Source: Lamellibrachia satsuma (Eukaryota; Annelida; Polychaeta; Sabellida; Siboglinidae). Taken from it: a DNA stretch of 64,000 nt. The translations under genes and the position numbers were made by a program. Shown in pieces: positions 34,211 through 48,500 of the stretch. The notes below the pieces were generated by a model, which saw nothing but the letters and a program-made list of their open reading frames with translations, searched no databases and had not been told where the DNA came from. Where the stretch lies: NCBI GenBank assembly GCA_033239005.1, contig BSQZ01000052.1:3568501-3632500 (forward strand). Reading direction: 5' to 3'. Positions within the stretch are counted from its first letter, which is position 1. The number at the start of each line of letters is the position of its first letter.

Positions 34211-36879
34211 GGAATAATTAAAAATTCCTGTACATAACAATTATAACTGGGATTTGAATAGTGTTTTCTAAATATAGAGAAAAAACAAATGAACATTTAG
34301 CCAAGTTTTACTGAAATTACTTTACTCTGATCCTTGATTGATTGATAAACAATGTTAAGAAACTGTGGGTACAACACGTGCAGATGTACATATACATACA
34401 GTAACATTACAATGAATACAATACAGAATACAACGTTTTTCATGTACCTATCATATGTAGTGTGTAATTTTGGTGAAAAGTTAGGGTGGCATGATAATGT
34501 GCAGTAAATAGACAAATCAAGTAATTTAGTCAAAATCTAGTCAAAATTGTGGTATTTATAACAAGAAATGAGATTATTTTCAGATACATTGGCATGTCCA
34601 TGTCATTATAAATCCAGCAGAGTTTGACACTATATTTTAAGATATATACAAGTCTTTGTACGTAACCATGAGTTGTATCGAGTTGACAATGATAATAGTG
34701 AATGTTTTCCAAATTTAGCAGAAATTCCTTCTCCCAGGAGATTCATGAAATAAGGCATTGGGCATGAAAGTAAGTAAACTGGCAGGAGTTTAAGATCCCA
34801 TGTTCTAAGCAGGAAGATAGACACAGTCGTGGTGTTTTCATGATGACGTTGAGCATCATTTGAAAAACAGATTAGGGATTACTATATATTACGTAAATTT
34901 CTCTCCAATTAAATACATTGAAATGCGAAAATCCATTGTTAAATTCTTCAATTCAAACAAAGTTATCATTTTAACCTATTTTAACACACTACCAAGATTT
35001 AGCACACATTAGGAATAGATATTTGTAATCGCATATTTTACTAATGAGTGATGTTTTACTTTCACTCAGCACAGAAATGTACTGGCATGAAAGAATATAG
35101 AGGACTGATGAGTCTTTGACTTACAATAGCATTAGGGGATCATACAACATTGATTCGTATGAATGCGTTATTAAACGATGATTGCATCACTAGTCAAATA
35201 AAACATGGTAGACCAAACCACCCACCAATACGTAATACATTTTTGGACTGTGAACTTATATGACCATCCCTAATGTCAAGAGATTGTAATAATAAAATTA
35301 ATAAATATGCTTGATTTAGAAATGCTTATTTATATTCCAGAATGCAAAAGTAATTACTATTGGCCCCCAACATGTGTGATGCGTTTGTGTCATGTCGATG
35401 CATTCAGAAAGCTGGCGATGATGCAGTAAGTTGCTATTTAGCTCAGCACAGTGACTTTTGTACTGTTCGTGCTTTCGAAAAAGTATGTATGGGAGGGTTG
35501 GTCTAAATATCCCAAAAACCAATAAATCCTAAACAAGCAAAACTTGGTGAAAAGTGTAAAAAATCTTCCTTTTCGTGCCTGGTCGGATGGTGACATTTAA
35601 CCCCAGTCAGGGGTTAGATGTCACAGCACTGGGGCAAAAATGTCTGAAATAACACTGGGATTAAACAGCATATAAAATAACACCAGGGTAAAAAGTCAAA
35701 GTATTGGTGATGATAGTCATGTACATCTATATTGTTTATAAACTAGTAGACTTACTTTATCAAATTGTAGGCCATTGTCCGAAATTGTATAATCGCTTTG
35801 CTGCATAAATTAAACAAATAATATTGCTAATACCCCTGGTAGTCACAGCTGGGTCTATGGATCAAAGCATGTGATATTCAACCCAGATGTTGGACCTGGG
35901 TTCTATATCAACATTTTCATACATCATGTGTTTACAAAAATGTATTTACATGCATAGGTACATTACTTTTGTACATGTTAAACTATAGCACACTCATGAG
36001 ATACTACACTACATTACTGATAAAACTGTTCTTTCAAAATTTCCAATTCTGATTTATGAAGGGTCAAAACAAAAACATCCTACCTTTCTAGATTGAACTT
36101 CACAAGAAACCAGATGTGGTATTTATAAATTCAGACATGTGCACACATACCAGTGATATCATATAAAGGAACTGCCCCACGGTGGCAACGAGGAAGTGAC
36201 TTTTGCCCCTGTGACTTTAGGCTCAACTCTCCCTGACTTGTTTTCATTTGCTATACCAAGTTACTTTGTAGAAGTTAAACATGGGGTAGTGGTCTGATCA
36301 AATATTGGGTCAAATTCATTGAAATGTATTTAAATACAAATACTCTTCAAGGGTTCATATGCAAATATTATGAAACGCAAAATTATTTAAATACAAATAC
36401 ATTGGAAAGTATTTCAAAACCTTTTCAAAATAATAACAATAGTAAGTCTTATATTGAGATATGTTGTTTATTGATATTTATATGATATGATGTACAACTA
36501 TGACATGAGATATTGCTTATTGACTGGCTACGTCAGGTATGCTGTACAACATGGGAAAAAGTCATTATAATTTATATACAACGTTATAAAAACATAGTAT
36601 GCATACATTGATTAGTCTGATCTAAATCAAGTTGGCGCCACTGATTGAAATTTGTAACCAACGGGATTTTTCCTTAACTTATGAGCTTTGACCATGATCA
36701 GCCAAACGCATCTCTTCATGGACATGTAAGATTATATTGGACAATGTTAGTCTAAGTATGTGTTATTTACTAAATAACCATGGCTAGTGGTGCACTAAAA
36801 TGCTCCCTATGCCAAAATTCACTATACAGGTCTGCAAATTAAAAAAAAAATCAACTTCGGCAAAAGCTAGATTCTTTCT
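34211..36879. other. Long AT-rich stretch without recognised genes
   Basis: No coding exon, RNA gene or element recognised. A short inverted repeat AACCCC-agtca-GGGGTT sits at about 35600. Confidence 0.5.
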
Positions 36880-38420
36880 ATATATATTGTGAAGTATGTA
36901 TCAATGTTTTTCCATATAGTAGTCTCAGCAATGATGAATTTAAATTTATTAACTCTGACCTGAATGTTAATGCAAATCTATCCAATATATATGAAAAATG
37001 TTCAATGTTCAACTTTAAATCGTTTAACATTTCTAAATTCAACTGTTGTGATTTTGAAAATGACATTGACCCTAACAACAATTTCTTTAACAGTATGTCT
37101 ACACGCTGTGACTATTACACAGTAGAACAATTCGTTAAGAGCAAAACAATTCAGAATGGTTTGTCCTTCATTCATTTCAAAGCTCGGAGCCTCAGGTCTA
37201 ATTTTTATCAAATTAGAGATCATGTAAATGAACTAAAAGTCCCATTTGATATTATTACTATATCCGAAACGTGGTTAGATTCAGAAGATTGTTCTGATAT
37301 ATTGTTGAATGGATACGACTTGATTCACAGAAATAGAAAAAATAAGAAAGTTGGTGGAGTGGCTATTTATGTTAATGTATCAACTGAATTCAAGGTACTA
37401 CAGACTATGTCTGTGGTGAATTACTAGAATGTAATTGTCTGTGGCAATATACTAGAATGTATAACTGTAGAAATAAGTATAAGTAATAGAAAAATTATTA
37501 TCGTTAATTGTATATATAGAGCCCCAGGAACTAGTGTAGAAATTTTTACTGACCAACTTGAATTGTTGATAACAACAGTTAAGAACACTAGTAAAACAAT
37601 ATTTTTATGTGGTGATTTCAATATAGATCTAGGTATATATATCCCTTAATTGATAAGCCAAGCCGAATTACAGATAGTAGCGCAACTTTAATAGATAACA
37701 TTTTCACAAATGAATTAAACAGTAATATTATTAGCGAGTTACTTATAAATGATATTAGTGATCACTTACCTATATTTTGTGTGTGCAGTTATTCAGATAT
37801 GGATATAAATAGAATTCCTGATAAAAAATATAGATTCATCAGAAAATTTAATGAAGGTTGTATAAAATCATTTAACAATGATCTCTCTTTAATAAATTAA
37901 TTAAACTGTTTTAAATGAAACCGATGCAGATATAGCCTACATTAACTTTATCGACATATTCACTCGACTGTATGATAAGAACTGTCCAATTAAGAAAATA
38001 TGTAATAACAAACCCATTTTTAAGAACAAACCCTGGTTCACCAGAGATTTGCGAAATGCTTGTAAAAAGAAAAATAATATGTACAAACAGTTTTTGCGGA
38101 ATAGAACAAAAGAATCTGAATTTAAATATAAAATTTACAAAAATAAATTAACCTCTATTGTTAGATTTTGTGAAAAAGAGTACTACAATAAATTATTGGT
38201 AACAGTACAAAGGGTACAGGAAAATTTTTAATTCAATTATAAAAAAAACGACAACAGCACATAAGTTACCCAAATTCTTTTACTACTAATGGTAGGTTAA
38301 CTAGAAACAAAACAGATATTGTTAATGGTTTCAATGATTTTTTCAAAATGTAGGACCGAATCTTGCAAGAAACATTTACAAAAAAATTCAACTTTTCTAG
38401 ATTTCAATCATATTCATATG
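36880..38420 (+). pseudogene. Degenerate LINE, endonuclease part (Jockey/CR1 superfamily-like)
   Basis: The frame at 37005-37427 gives an AP-endonuclease N-terminus: SFIHFKARSL, ITISETWLD, HRNRKNKKVGGVAIYV. It is continued in other frames by CGDFNIDL near 37610 and ISDHLPIF near 37760. Stops and frameshifts interrupt it, and no reverse transcriptase core follows. It is a different family from the CR1 copies at 1 kb and 48 kb. Confidence 0.75.
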
Positions 38421-39503
38421 GAGATCTGTATTGTTATGCCATGTATGAGTTAATAATGGAAAAAATACAGTGTTAGTTCTACAATTTTGATTGATCGGGC
38501 ACTATATAAGTACTTTTATTATTATTTTTATTACAAATATGGATTGTATGACTCGTTTCCCTAACTGTATTATTAAAGCTCTAGTTCATGTGAATAAGTC
38601 TGACTTCTATAGCATGACACTGGCTGTGCATGTAAACAGCCCGTGACATTACGCGGGCTGAAAGCAGGCACTTACTTCTGGCACGGGGATACTTTCGGCC
38701 CTCTACACCCAGTACACATCGTCAGCAAGAAATATAATGACATGTTGCTATGCACCAAGTGACTGCATATGGTCACCTACATTTAAAATTCTAACCTTGC
38801 ACCGTGCAGAAGACAACAAAAAGATAAGTACAGTTAAAATACATGGAAGGAATAAATATAATGAATGAACACTTGTTCTAATAATTCCATACACACATCC
38901 GTGTACCGATATTGACACTATATTGGGTTTATAGTAATAATTAATATTACATAATATCTCAATGATCAAGGCTTTATAAACAGTAGTGTCAAGAAATGTT
39001 GCATATAGTTGCGATCAGAACCCACAGTTATTATAATTAAATCTTGCAGTTGCTAGCTATGTGCATACATATTAAATCTCTGTCATGATATTGAACTCAA
39101 ATCGCCCAATACTTGTAGAGAGTAAAACTGTTAACGTATCATGTGTTTATGACATGCAGAGAAGCAGAGAAGCAGGGGCATTGATTGTTAAGTAATTGTT
39201 AATGAACATGTTCGCTAGGCTGCAAAGTCCTTCTTCACAGTCTTCAGTGATTCCTGTGTTTCACGAGACAGATGCTGGCCACTATTACATGTTGGAAGAC
39301 ATTATTTGACATTTCATGCACACAAAACATGCATAAAACAGTTTCACTGAAAAGTAATCAAACTCATTTCTCCTTCGACGAAACACAAGATTTTGCTACC
39401 CAGTCTTGCGATGTGTCATGAGCTTAGTAAGGCAGTGATATTAGTGTTATCTCCCTTACTGTCACAACAAACTTTCCACTTTGGACAGGTTTGTCAGTTC
39501 TGT
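38421..39503. other. 3' flank of PARP gene B
   Basis: No gene recognised. A small GC hairpin CAGCCCG...CGGGCTG lies at about 38637-38660. Confidence 0.45.
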
Positions 39504-42500
39504 TCATTTCCTGTTGTATGTGATCAGGTAGGCCGGATAACTTTGACTCTTTTCATAGATGATAAATTCACGGAACAACAGCTTCGTGGTGCTACCATCA
39601 TCTGTTGTCTTGTGTGTGCCCATAACTGAGTCAAAGAATTCGTTCTTCCCACACGATGAACAGAGTTCATCACTGTGGAGCACACATGGTGGACGCTTCC
39701 TTTTCCACTCTGACTTCTTGGCAATGTAGCTGTGTCCTGTTATCACTTTCACAAGTAACATGTAGTGTGGATCAGCTGCCCTTTTGCGTTTGCTTTTGTC
39801 TGAAAATAGTAATGGACAACATGAAAACATGTATACGTAGACTACACATATGTTATTATTAACATACTTATAGGACAGCTGTAGCAACTACTGTATTAAA
39901 CATAGAGACTGTATAATACAAAATATGCAGCATATCAATAATGAACATATACATTTTTTTAATGCAATTCACTTTCAAATTGCATTTCAAAATTCCAGTG
40001 TCACTGATGAAAATATATGGTCAGAACCATGCATCAAAGTGACCCTCGCCACCCTCTATTCCAACTTGAGCCACCACCCAAGAGATTGAAGTCCACGAAT
40101 AGCTTCCATCAGGCTGTTAAGCCCCTGGACAATAAATCACACCGTGACAGGATTGGTCCAGGCACATGCAATCAATACTATTGACAGTGAGCTAAGGCCA
40201 ACCACCTCTTGGTGTTGAATGCAGCAGACACAGAAGGTACAATCAAGATTGCCCTACCGAATGTGACCGTGGAGAGGAAATGTTGGGTCACCTTTAGAAT
40301 ACCAGAGCCTTGCAGACCAGATGATTTAGCAATGTCCAACTCCTGTGCCAGAGCCTGTGTTGTGCAGTGATGGGGTTAAATGTAGAGACATGAGAATAAG
40401 AAGGAGAAATGTAGAGACATGAGAAGAAGAAGTAGAAATGTAGAGACATGAGAAGAAGATGTAGAAATGTAGAGACACGAGAAGAAGAAGTAGAAATGTA
40501 GAGACATGAGAAGAAGTAGAAATGTAGAGACATGAGAAGAAGATGTAGAAATGTAGAGACATGAGAAGAAGAAGTAGAAATGTAGATATATGAGAAGAAT
40601 ATGTAGAAATGTAGAGACATGAGAAGAAGAAGTAGAAATGTAGAGACATGAGAAGAAGATGTAGAAATGTAGAGAAACGAGAAGAAGAAGTAGAAATGTA
40701 GAGACATGAGAGGAAGATGTAGAAATGTAGAGACACAAGAGGAAGAAGTAGAAATGTAGAGACATGAGAAGAAGAAGTAGAAATGTAGAGACATGAGAAG
40801 AAGATGTAGAAATGTAGAGACATGAGAAGAAGATGTAGAAATGTAGAGACACGAGAAGAAGAAGTAGAAATGTAGAGACATGAGAAGAAGATGTAGAAAT
40901 GTAGAGACATGAGAAGAAGATGTAGAAATGTAGAGACATGAGAAGAAGAAGTAGAAATGTAGATATATGAGAAGAATATGTAGAAATGTAGAGACACGAG
41001 AAGAAGAAGTAGAAATGTAGAGACATGAGAAGAAGTAGAAATGTAGAGACACGAGAAGAAGATGTAGAAATGTAGAGACACGAGAAGAAGAAGTAGAAAT
41101 GTAGAGACATGAGAAGAAGAAGTAGAAATGTAGAGACATGAGAAGAAGATGTAGAAATGTAGAGACATGAGAAGAAGATGTAGAAATGTAGAGACACAAG
41201 AAGAAGAAGTAGAAATGTAGAGACATGAGAAGAAGAAGTAGAAATGTAGAGACATGAGAAGAAGATGTAGAAATGTAGAGACATGAGAAGAAGAAGTAGA
41301 AATGTAGAGACATGAGAAGAAGATGTAGAAATGTAGAGACATGAGAAGAAGATGTAGAAATGTAGAGACACGAGAAGAAGATGTAGAAATGTAGAGACAT
41401 AAGAAGAAGAAGTAGAAATGTAGAGACTGACATGAGAAGAAGAAGTAGAAATGAGGTGTCAGACTCAGTAGGACTAATGTGTCCGTGCAGCATTGTTAAT
41501 TATGTGTATGGTAGTTGGATCCAACAAGTTTAGAATTCAGTAACAAACCAAAGCCAGACCTGTTCTGTGATCCACAAAATATGCTATGATATTTTACTAA
41601 TGATATGTAGGACAATGTTGACAATGCATTTATATAATACACAGAGTTATTGTGCTATACGTATTAGTATTTTACCTGCGTACTGGTCAGCTTTGGTTGA
41701 GCTTTCAGCGAAGTAGGTGCCCTTGCCAAACATGCCTTCGTTGAAAAGGCGGAAGTCAATGCCTTGCTTTATTATCGAATCAATGTATTCTTGAGGTGCA
41801 CCATGGAACAGGAAGTGTTCATTGATCTCTGGAATGAGCTGCTCGTCCAACACGCTGATCCCCGGTGTTGAAGTCAGCACATCTTTTTGACCAGGGTCTG
41901 ATGTCACCTTCGGGAAAACCCCCTTAGCAGCACGTGCACAAAATTCCTTCCTGGCATGTTCATATGATCCATATAGATGTGGATGTTCGATCTGCTCTAC
42001 TTTTGTCACCTCGATGGTCTTGTGAGTCAGGTTTATCGCATCGACACCGAATCCAACAACATCGCGCCGCCATGTTTGCTGTACTACATCTTCGACTGCT
42101 TTAGCAACAGCAACATCCACTGGCATTTTGACTGCTCTTTCATCCTGCAGAGTCCTCACTGACTTCCAGTGTTCAGGGATCTCAACTGGTCGTTCTGCAA
42201 TGTGCTGCAAATATGCAGCTTGGCTTCTGGTTTGTCGCACAAACTCTGGTCTCTCGTCTAAGGCCTGTACTTTCTGTGCCATCACTGCTGCTGTTTTAGT
42301 CACAGCCTGCTTCGCCCCCGCAATGTGGATGCATTTGGCTTGTTGGTCTACAAATTGAATACCAAATCATCAGTAAAGTATTGTATGTTCTGGTAAGGCA
42401 TAAATTACGTACATGACCAATACAAATTGTCTATAGATTGTTTAAATACTAGCAGCGTGAATGCTTAAAAATTAAATTGACAGTTATTTCTAAAGGCAAG

Positions 42501-45500
42501 AAATCTCTAGCTCCGGACAGAGGAAACCCCCAACAAAAACAAACACTCACTGCAAGAAGACAATATGAACATATTCACTCTGGGCCTCCAGATTAGACAT
42601 TGTCTATTAGATAAGGTTTTAATATATTTAAATTGCCTTTTCATATAACTTTTTGTAGCTCTTTTAGTAATAATGTAGTTTTATTGTGTTCTCTTGGAAT
42701 ATGTTATTTTATTTAAATGTCTATTTTAATATTAAATTGTGTATTAATATTAAATTGTGTATTATTTTAGTATAATTTTGTCTGGATAGCTTTAGCTGTT
42801 CAGTCTACTGATCTTACCAGTAATCAATTCCTTAATATGTGCCATATTTAAACAAAAGTTACACTGTCCACCTGCCAAAAGCTTCTGTTACCTTCTCTAA
42901 CTTTCAAGTTTTATTTGTCTATTTATATAACTGTACACATGACATTACAATCATGAATAGAACACTTTAAACATTATATCACAGATTACCTATGATGATC
43001 TGCACGTCTTCACAGCTCAGTGACGTGATGTCATCAATGTCACGTTGGGAGAACATTGCCAAGTACTTGGCCGGTACATTCTCCTCAGCTGAGTACTCGT
43101 TGACACTCTTGTTAATTTCACTCACTGCCTCATCAATGTAGGCCTGTCCCAGAGCACTTATGTGAAAGACGGTGACGGACTGTCCATGTTGAGAGATTCT
43201 ACCTTTCATGGAGGAGGTCGGAGTAGTTAGAATATCGTCAGTCAATCGTCGTTCCTTTGCTGAATTGCCAAACAATTCACATGCTAATTTCCAGTTTTCA
43301 AATACAAACAGTGTATATATTCCTAATATTTCTGAAACATTTCATTATTTTACAATTTTAAATATGAACATAGAAAGTAAAAATAATGATAAAATGTACC
43401 GGTGAAAAACAAATTTGGAACCCAAATACAACAATAATAATCTAAGAGATAACTAAAACTTTATACCTTCAACAATGCAATACTGTATTAATCATACGAT
43501 GTTTGAGATTCAGTGTCACATTATGATCATAATAAGGTATCCTGTTACATCATAATAGGGGCTACAGTCCATAAAAATAATAACAGGTATTAAACTGATA
43601 TCATCAATATTAAGCATCTAATATCACTTTCATCTTCCAGCAATTAGTTGCAACCATTCAACATGCATTACAACAGGTATTACAATTGTCCGCTCACCTG
43701 AGGTCAAAGGTCGAGGGTGTGGTGCATTGAGTATCTTCACAAACTCTTGATACATTTGATCATCAAAGGCAACAACAATCACCTGCAAAAAGACATTTAA
43801 GTTGGTGTCTGTTCTGCTGATTAATTGCTGGTGTAGTGCTACCATGTGGTGCTACCATGTGGTGCCACCGTGTGGTGCTATCATGTGGTGCCACCATTTC
43901 ACCGTGCCATTGTGCAGTGTTTCACAGAATATTGACAAGATGGCACTTTTTGTTGAGATCGGTTTTGCATCTTGATGCAAAAGTTGTGCAAAGTTACCTT
44001 TGAGATGCAGCAAGTGTCGCCTGATGCGTGTCTGTTGATGGCCCGTTTGAAACACTGAACAACATTGCCAGGTTTGTAGTGGAGTCCACCACAGCCAACG
44101 GTTGGAAATGCAATGGAGTCTGCTTGTAGTTCTGATGCTTTCTGCAGACATCTGTAAATCTGATCTTCAAGAATCTAAGGAAAAGACGATAAGACAAACT
44201 GCACAAAAGGATTATGGCTTCAACATTTAATGTGGTCTACAATTGGTATATTTAACTTAAAAAACCAAATGCTACATCATTATAGAAATTGTATGCATTA
44301 AAGATTATTGCAGAAACAACAACATGAAAGTGGTATTTTTATTCTGGTTTCGGTAAAATAACTGTCACCAAAATCTTATGGCATAAACTGTCTATATCAA
44401 ATCTTTATATCTTCATTATCTTTTCTTTCTTTATGTAGGAAAATAGATGTTCAACTCTGTGACCATATCATGATTGTTTTTATACATGCAAATGATGTCA
44501 TATATCTGAGTTCGTAATCTGGATAAACGTACGCTTTTCTATGATAGTGTTTGAATAACGGAACTTGTGGAATTAAGATATCTAAATTAATTAAACATCT
44601 CCATATAACCATTAATACCTATCAAACACATACACAAAATATGTTTCTGGGTAATAATTGTTAGAATCCATGTAGATTAAATGTCATAAACCCCTGTTAG
44701 AGAATCATGCTAATTTTTAGCACAATATAGTCTATTTTTCGTTTTTGCACCTACATGCAGACATCCCAGAGGTTTTGTTCTATTTATTGTTCTATTTGCT
44801 ATACTATTAACTTTAAAATGTCTACATGTCACAATTAAAACGGAATTTTCTAAGAATCTGATAAATTAGCATGACGTATCCTTTCATGGCAGTTGCAGGT
44901 ACAGTGCACAGTATTTGTTACAGTTCTACATGTTTTCTCCAGATAATTAATATTATAGATGTGACATCTCATCTGTAACTATATTTTTACAATGTATGCC
45001 CATGTAGTCAATAACCCGTGGCGCCACTGGTGCATAATATAACAGTCGACGTATACACTATCTGGTGTATAACAATATGACATTCCGGGTACCAACTATC
45101 AGGCATGGGTTAATTTCAATTGTTAATTGAATTAACTCAATTAATTTAATTGACTGTACCAAAAGGGATTAATTAAATTTAAGTTGATGAACATATTCCC
45201 AATTAACTCTCAATTAAGTGCTCATTTAACAGTTGATATTATTGGATAGTTCACAGCCATGTTATCCAGAAGGACTGCAGTCACTATTCCAGCCAACAGT
45301 CTGGAGTGTAGTGTACTTAATGCGCATACATGGTGGTGTAACTTCCTGCAGGAAATAGCAGTACTGCGCATGCGTGGTGGTGTAACTTCCTGCAGGAAAT
45401 AGCAGTACTGCGCTTGTGTGGTGGTGTAACTTCCTGCAGGAAATAGCAGTACTGCGCATGCGTGGTGGTGTAACTTCATGCAGGAAATAGCAATACTGTG

Positions 45501-48500
45501 CATGCATCGTGGTGTAACTTCATGCAGGAAATAGCAGTACTGCGCATGCGTGGTGGTGTAACTTCATGCAGGAAATAGCAGTACTGCGCATGCATGGTGG
45601 TGTAACTTCATGCAGGAAATAGCAGTACTGCGCATGCATAGTGGTGTAACTTCATGCAGGAAATAGCAGTACTGCGCATGCATGGTGTGTAACTTCATGC
45701 AGGAAATAGCAGTACTGCGCATGCATGGTGGTGTAACTTCATGCTGGAAATAGCAGTACTGCGCATGCATGGTCACATAACAGTTTTTTCTTCATGTGTA
45801 ACATTTTGAATTTAACTAGCCATGAATAAGTGTAAATAAAAGTTTGTGTAGTGTAATCGAAGTGCCTTTTGTTTTGTTTACATATTCATTCCCTTCATGT
45901 CTAACATTTTGAATTTAACAAGCCATGTATATGTGTACATAAAATTGTTATGTTTATGCACGTTCATGTAGTGTAATCGAAAAGCCTTTTGTTTATATTT
46001 TTGACGATTTGAGACATTGTGTCTTAATTGTGTGCTGGTCACAGACATGAAAACTTATCTGGTGAAGCAGGTAATCAGCAGTAAAAACAGTGGCATTGGT
46101 ATCAACAATGTGATCTACGGTGTGTTCATTGCGGCATGAAAATGTAGCAGTATGATCCGGTGAAGCAGGTAATCAGCAGTAAAAACAGTGGCATTGGTAT
46201 CAACAATGTGATCTACGGTGTGTTCATTGCGGCATGAAAATGTAGCAGTATGATCTGGTGAAGCAGGTAATCAGCAGTAAAAACAGTGGCATTGGTATCA
46301 ACAATGTGATCTACGGTGTGTTCATTGTGGCATGAAAATGTAGCAGTCGTCTCAATAATGTGCTCTATAGTGTGCTCAACTGTAGTGAATGAAGGTGTTT
46401 TCCGTTGATTGTATGTTCACACTACAATTGGGTTGCAGATATATTAAAGAGATCATACATTTTGTTTTAGTCAACTGGTCTTTTACCAGTTCAACAGTGA
46501 TAATTTTGAATTGATTGGCTCTTGCATAGAAATAACGCTTGTTAAGGAGCCAAATGTTTTTCACATGAGGTTATAGGTCCATAGATTGGCAGTTCGTTGA
46601 AGTGGGTGTGACCTTATTTTCTGGTGATCATTGCCTATTTAAATCTGTGTTAACTACAGGTCTGTCCACAAATCTGCCTGTCCCGTTGACTGATACATTT
46701 GCTTTGCCTTTGGATCGCTCTAGAATATTTGGATTATTACGAATAGCAAGAAAACGGCTCTTTTCAGAGCCCCAACTCTTATAAGAGTTTGCTACATATA
46801 AAATCAGTGGTATGCAGAAACATTTATTCAGCCAAAAGTTTCACAAAAAGCACATTCCTGCAAACTACCCATGGAGGGGTTTTGTCCGCAGTGTTATTTG
46901 TCTTGAGGGGGTTATGTCCGAAAGGTTTTGTCCTGAGGGGGTTATGTCCAAGGGGGGTTTGTCCGAGGGCATTTTGTCGTGCGGGGGTTACGTCCGGCTA
47001 CCGCCCGGTTTTGTTAATTTGGTGGTTGAATATAGGAGATGTGGAGAAAGGTAATATATAGCTTCAGTTTGGGATCCTTTTACACTGCCAACTTAAATCA
47101 AAAGCACACCAGTTCCAGTGATGCATAAAATACATATTTAAATGCTAGCATGTAAAGAGGAAACCTTATGATTTAGTATAAAACACTGCATAAATAACAA
47201 CTTGGTGCACAGAAATTATGCATATAGTTGCCTGGTTTTGTTAATTTGGTGGTTGAATATACGAGGAAACCTCACAACTGCAAGTTTTCAGACACAACTT
47301 TTCAGTCCTTTCAGAAAAAAATTATTAATTTTTTAACAAATACCTACAACTTTTAAAACCTGAGAAATATGTGAGGTTAATTTAATTTGAAAATTTCTGA
47401 GTTAATTGTAATTTAATTAATTAACTTTTCAAGTTAATTGCCCCATACCTGCCGACAATAACAACTTACTCTTACAATGTAAAAAAATGATGGTTTAAAT
47501 TCCAACAACTCGTAACAGCACTGTTACTAGAAAATGCTAGTTCATATGTACAAATTGTTATTTATTTTTGATGAAATCATCAAACTACTAAATTATTTTT
47601 GGCTAGATTTAAATTCGGAGAAAAATGGCAAACGTGGTCTGGCTCTATATACTATGTACACAAGGCTATTCAAACTTTTGCGAGTGACCCGATCTAATGA
47701 TCAGTGTCAAGTCTTTCACGCACTACAGAGTTGAACTTCAATGAACCTGATTCGAGATGGGCTCAATCAATTGAGGACATTTTAATCAGACCATTTTGTC
47801 AACACACAGGTACAGAAGGTATGTATGGAGGAGGGAGTAGGCTTCGTAGACATGTGGTTAAACTTTGTGGGAAGAGGTGACTTTTTCATGAGAGATGGAC
47901 TTCATCTGACAGGGAAGGGTGCTGCAGTTCTTGCGTGTGAGTTTGTCAGAGTTGTCGACGAGGGCACAGGTACCATAGATTATTTAAACTAGATGTGCAG
48001 GGGGAACTGACAGAGAAAACTCAAAGGAGTACTACTACAAATACACATCCAAAGAAATGTTCACCAATAATTTCAGACAATGAACTTAAATGTGTATGCT
48101 TAAATGCCAGGAGCATAGTAAATAAAAAAAGTGAGTTAGACATTATGGTAGCAGATATTGATCCTCATGTAATAGGCATCACAGAATCATGGGCAAATGA
48201 AGATATAGTAGATGCTGAGTTAGCACTGACAGGCTATGTAATGTTTAGGAAGGATAGACGAGAAAGAAGGGGAGGTGGAGTAATTTTGTATATTAAAGAA
48301 TCTATCCAAGCATATGAAATTACACTGAAAAGTGAAGCAGATAGTGTGGAAGCAATTTGGTGTAACATAGTTACCAGGAACTCAACATTAACAATAGGAG
48401 TAGTTTATCGTAGTCCTAACATAGGACAAGAGGAAGATGTAAAATTACAAAAGGCGATAAGGGAGGTGAGCAAGGGAGAATGTGTTATAATGGGTGATTT

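Larger units (their letters stand above)
39504..42347 (-). other. PARP catalytic domain of gene B (exons 17-18)
   Basis: Exon 17 has exactly the length of its gene A counterpart (672 nt) and carries NEHFLFHGA (His1231) and [17 protein letters not shown] (Tyr1261). Exon 18 has VKVITGHSYIA, the cluster C1312-x2-H1315-x4-C1320-x2-C1323, FFDSVMG and FREFIIYEK (Glu1351), ending [11 protein letters not shown]. The intron between them is about 1.9 kb and holds a dispersed repeat and a 29-bp minisatellite. Confidence 0.85.

Noticed and set aside
40294..41493. Three overlapping minus-strand ORFs of 331-399 aa
   Set aside because: They are translations of a 29-bp minisatellite in all three frames and lie inside intron 17 of PARP gene B.
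40377..46345. CRISPR array
   Set aside because: The repeats are contiguous minisatellites without unique spacers, in a eukaryotic intron.
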